Of a stretch of 8,576 nt of DNA, positions 6,676-8,576 are shown one piece after another. The DNA is from an uncultured Pseudomonadota bacterium (GTDB taxonomy: Bacteria; Pseudomonadota; Gammaproteobacteria; Burkholderiales; Usitatibacteraceae): the NCBI GenBank assembly GCA_946885905.1, contig CAMPHL010000080.1, forward strand, positions 1-8,576, in the 5' to 3' direction. The position numbers were made by a program, and so were the translations under genes. The number at the start of each line of letters is the position of its first letter. Positions within the stretch are counted from its first letter, which is position 1. The notes beneath the pieces are model-generated. The model was not told the DNA's origin, searched no databases, and was given only the letters and a program-made list of their open reading frames with translations.

Positions 6676-6693
6676 GGTTGACCGCAGTCAACC
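6676..6693. promoter_or_regulatory. Perfect palindrome GGTTGAC-CGCA-GTCAACC between divergent genes
   Basis: A perfect 7-bp inverted repeat with a 4-base spacer lies in the 123-base gap between the LTXXQ gene and the kinase gene. Its core, TTGAC-N4-GTCAA, recurs at 8447-8460. A -10-like TAGAGT at 6714-6719 starts 29.5 bases from the palindrome centre, so an activator bound here could serve the plus-strand gene at class II spacing. It could equally be a repressor operator for either gene. The site is clear in sequence; the regulator is unknown. Confidence 0.45.
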
Positions 6694-6741
6694 GGGTCGG
6701 GAAGGGAGCGGAATAGAGTCTTCGGTGGAGGTCGCTTCAAC

Positions 6742-6849
6742 ATGCGCACCGAGCCCGTCCGGCCGGCCGATCCGCTCGCCGCGAGCGCCGCGCTGGTGCG
6801 CGCACTGCGCGACCCGGCATGCGGATAGCAGGCCGTCGGCGCGGTCGAG
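6742..6849 (+). pseudogene. Original N-terminus of the APH/P-loop kinase gene, cut off by an amber codon
   Basis: An ATG at 6742, with GGAGG at 6727-6731, opens the same frame as the kinase gene downstream. It encodes 28 residues, including AASAALVRALRDPACG, and then meets TAG at 6826-6828. The frame continues without change as QAVGAVEVIETHIS into the conserved protein. Relatives of this family commonly begin with a region of the type ALRDPACYPHPV..VEVIETHIS. The stretch before the TAG is therefore authentic N-terminus, in register, interrupted by a single nonsense codon. It may be a real mutation, a sequencing error, or read through at low level. Confidence 0.6.
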
Positions 6850-8346
6850 GTGATCGAGACCCACATCTCGTACGTCCTGCTGGCCGGCGAGTTCGCCTAC
6901 AAGCTCAAGAAGCCGGTGAAGCTGCCGTTCCTCGACTATTCCACCCTCGAGGCGCGGCAGCGTTGCTGCGCGGAGGAGCTGCGGATCAATCGGCGCACTG
7001 CGCCAACGCTCTACCTCGGTGTCGAGAACGTGGGGGGTGACCCGGCGAGCCCCCGGATCGGGCGAGTCGAGCCGCTCGTCGACGTTGCGGTGAAGATGCG
7101 CCGCTTCCCGCAGGAGGCGCTGCTGGACGCCATGGCGCGCGAAGGCACGTTGCGGGCCGAACAGGTCGACGCGCTCGCCGAGGTGGTGGCGCGGCTGCAC
7201 GAGAATGCCGCCCGCTCGCCGGCGCCCCGGGAGGCCATCTCTGCCGCTCGTTTCGCCACACCCGCGCTGGCGAATTTCGACGAGATCCGCCGAGCCGGCG
7301 TCGACTCGGCGCTCGAGCGGCGCCTGCTCGCGCTGGTTGCATGGACGGCCGCGGAAGCCGACGCGGTTTGTGGATGGGTGCAGGAGCGCGCCGGCGCGGG
7401 CTTCGAGCGGGAATGCCATGGTGACCTGCATCTGGGAAACGTGGTCCTCGTCGACGGCCGCCCCGTTGCATTCGACGCCATCGAGTTCTCGGCGGGGCTG
7501 CGCTGGATCGACGTGGCCTGCGATGCCGCGTTCACGGCGATGGACCTGCATCGCCACGGCCTGCCGCGCTTCGCCGCGCGCTTCCTCGACCGCTATCTCT
7601 CGCTCACGGGCGATTACGGCGCGCTGCCGGTGCTGCGCTACTTCATGGTTTACCGCGCGATGGTGCGCGCCAAGGTCGCCGCGCTCGCGCTGGCCCAGGC
7701 CGTGGCGTCATCCCCCCGCGCCGTCGCGCGCCGCGAAGAGCTGCGGACGTGCGTCGAGCTCGCCGAGCGCCTCTCGCGGTCCGGACGCAGCCTGGTGGTG
7801 GCCATGCACGGGCTTCCGGCTTCGGGCAAGACCACCGTCTCGGCACGCCTGCTCGAGGCGCTCGGGGCGGTGCGCGTGCGCTCGGACGTGGAGCGCAAGC
7901 GCCTTGCCGGCCTCGCGAGCGAGGCCCGGGCAGGGGCGCCTCCGGGGGAAGGCATCTATGGTGCCCCACAGACCGCCGCGTCCTACGATCGCCTGGAAGA
8001 AGTGGCGCGATCCGCGCTCGCAGGCGGCTTCCCCGTGATCGTGGATGCGACCTTCGCCCGACGCGAGCAACGCGAGCGCTTCCGGGAGTTGGCCCGCGCG
8101 CGGGGCGCGAGCTTCCACCTGGTGTCGTGCACCGCGCCCAAGGCGAAGCTGCGCGAGCGCATCGCGCGGCGCGCGCGCCTGGGCGGGGACGCTTCGGACG
8201 CCGGCACCGCGGTGCTGGAAGCCCGCATCCGCACCGACGATCCGCTCGGCGAGGACGAGAATGCGATCACGGTCGATACCGCCGCGCCTGAGGCCGATGC
8301 GGTCGTGGCGTCGCTGGCCGAGCGGCTAGCCGCACCCTGGCGCTGA
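6850..8346 (+). CDS. Bifunctional APH-like kinase / P-loop (AAA_33) kinase protein
   Basis: 498 residues from the first start after an in-frame amber codon. The N-terminal half (about 1-290) is an aminoglycoside-phosphotransferase-like fold: nucleotide-binding region LLAGEFAYKLKKPVKLPFLD (10-29), catalytic loop HGDLHLGN (190-197, with Asp192) and metal-binding FDAIEF (208-213, Asp209). The C-terminal part (about 314-498) is a P-loop kinase: Walker A GLPASGKT (321-328), RSDVERKR (344-351) and the Walker B-like VIVDATF (396-402). This architecture is widespread in proteobacteria as an uncharacterised COG2187/COG0645-type fusion; its substrate is unknown, and aminoglycoside resistance should not be assumed. 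The GTG at 6850 has no proper ribosome site, and the true start is probably 6742 (see that entry). If only the GTG form is made, about 36 N-terminal residues are lost but both catalytic cores remain intact. Confidence 0.9.
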   Translation: MIETHISYVLLAGEFAYKLKKPVKLPFLDYSTLEARQRCCAEELRINRRTAPTLYLGVENVGGDPASPRIGRVEPLVDVAVKMRRFPQEALLDAMAREGTLRAEQVDALAEVVARLHENAARSPAPREAISAARFATPALANFDEIRRAGVDSALERRLLALVAWTAAEADAVCGWVQERAGAGFERECHGDLHLGNVVLVDGRPVAFDAIEFSAGLRWIDVACDAAFTAMDLHRHGLPRFAARFLDRYLSLTGDYGALPVLRYFMVYRAMVRAKVAALALAQAVASSPRAVARREELRTCVELAERLSRSGRSLVVAMHGLPASGKTTVSARLLEALGAVRVRSDVERKRLAGLASEARAGAPPGEGIYGAPQTAASYDRLEEVARSALAGGFPVIVDATFARREQRERFRELARARGASFHLVSCTAPKAKLRERIARRARLGGDASDAGTAVLEARIRTDDPLGEDENAITVDTAAPEADAVVASLAERLAAPWR

Positions 8347-8446
8347 GCGCGGGCGCAAAGCCGATCGCGCGGCTCAACGCGACCAACTCGCGCGCACGAA
8401 GTGCTCGTCCTTCGCGGCCGACCATTCAGCGGCACATCCCTCGTCC

Positions 8447-8460
8447 TTGACGGTGGTCAA
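8447..8460. promoter_or_regulatory. Perfect palindrome TTGAC-GGTG-GTCAA downstream of the kinase gene
   Basis: A perfect 5-bp inverted repeat with a 4-base spacer, identical in both half-sites to the core of the palindrome at 6676-6693. It lies in the 230-base segment after the kinase stop, 25 bases before a possible plus-strand start at 8486. The rest of 8347-8446 shows only an imperfect stem after the stop (TGAGC at 8344-8348 against GCTCA at 8372-8376) with no T-tract. Confidence 0.35.
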
Positions 8461-8485
8461 CCGCGCGGCCCCGCGCCTTGGGACC

Positions 8486-8576
8486 ATGGGTTCCATGAAG
8501 ACGAGGACAAGTGAAAGAAAAAGCCGCGCCCCGCGAGCGCGGATTGCGGAAATTCCCGAGTTCGAAGACGTTCGCC
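8486..8576 (+). CDS. Possible start of a gene running off the right edge
   Basis: An open frame runs from ATG 8486 (or the in-frame ATG at 8495) to the window end, about 30 codons. It reads MGSMKTRTSERKSRAPRARI and then an acidic AEIPEFEDVR. The basic then acidic composition is protein-like, but no family can be recognised and the ribosome site is poor. The terminator-like structure read on the opposite strand across the same bases argues against it. Both cannot easily be right. Confidence 0.25.
   Translation, partial: MGSMKTRTSERKSRAPRARIAEIPEFEDVR
8518..8542 (-). terminator. Possible Rho-independent terminator of a leftward gene beyond the window
   Basis: On the minus strand, CCGCGC and GCGCGG (8542-8537 and 8529-8524) form a 6-bp stem around a seven-base loop. 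One C follows, then TTTTT (8522-8518) and a further TTT after a C. This is the classical layout of an intrinsic terminator for a gene entering from the right. No minus-strand stop codon lies between 8543 and the window end, so the gene itself cannot be confirmed here. Confidence 0.4.

Noticed and set aside
6850..8346. Aminoglycoside resistance gene
   Set aside because: The APH-like fold is shared by many small-molecule kinases. The fusion to a P-loop kinase domain is a widespread chromosomal family of unknown substrate, with no mobile-element context here.
8374..8496. 40-codon minus-strand open frame
   Set aside because: No ribosome site, no recognisable sequence, and it would start just downstream of the terminator-like hairpin. 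The frame is also open to the window edge by chance of base composition.
1..8576. CRISPR arrays, tRNA or rRNA genes, insertion sequences, prophage, toxin-antitoxin or defence genes
   Set aside because: I looked for direct-repeat arrays, tRNA-like cloverleaf segments, transposase motifs and terminal repeats and saw none.

Overview
The window is uniformly GC-rich, densely coded bacterial chromosome with no sign of phage or insertion sequences. Gene families and codon use suggest a proteobacterium, most likely a betaproteobacterium or a close relative. That placement is an inference, because there is no rRNA or other marker gene here.

Layout, left to right. (1) Positions 78-1389, minus strand: a class II histone-deacetylase-family hydrolase followed by a DUF454/YbaN small membrane protein, probably one operon. 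(2) Positions 1650-2259, plus strand: a short coiled-coil protein of the sll1863 stress-response type, then a 54-residue single-pass membrane protein whose layout recalls CcoQ. This block ends in a perfect hairpin shared with the convergent frd operon. (3) Positions 2269-about 6026, minus strand: a complete frdCAB operon for a dihaem (type B) quinol:fumarate reductase / succinate dehydrogenase, very like the Wolinella succinogenes enzyme. All four haem histidines, the quinone-site Glu66 and the E-pathway Glu180 sit at the Wolinella residue numbers. Upstream are a near-perfect FNR-type box and a -10 element at class II activator spacing, so anaerobic induction is predicted. Between this promoter and frdC is a tiny cistron with an excellent ribosome binding site. 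It looks frameshifted, and its alternative frame ends in an ATGA overlap with frdC. (4) Positions 6151-6618, minus strand: a Spy/CpxP-like periplasmic LTXXQ protein. (5) Positions 6742-8346, plus strand: a two-domain APH-like kinase plus P-loop kinase protein. Its natural start, with a Shine-Dalgarno sequence, is at 6742, but an in-frame amber codon at 6826-6828 cuts off the N-terminus. (6) Positions 8347-8576: a non-coding stretch, a palindrome, and either the first codons of another gene or the terminator of a gene arriving from the right.

How it fits together: the core is an anaerobic respiratory module. FrdA reduces fumarate (or oxidises succinate), FrdB carries electrons, and FrdC exchanges them with membrane quinone. 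The neighbours are envelope or stress-type genes with no obvious metabolic link. The points most worth attention are the broken or recoded leader cistron in front of frdC, the FNR-type promoter, the amber codon in the kinase gene, and a recurring TTGAC-N4-GTCAA palindrome found in intergenic DNA.
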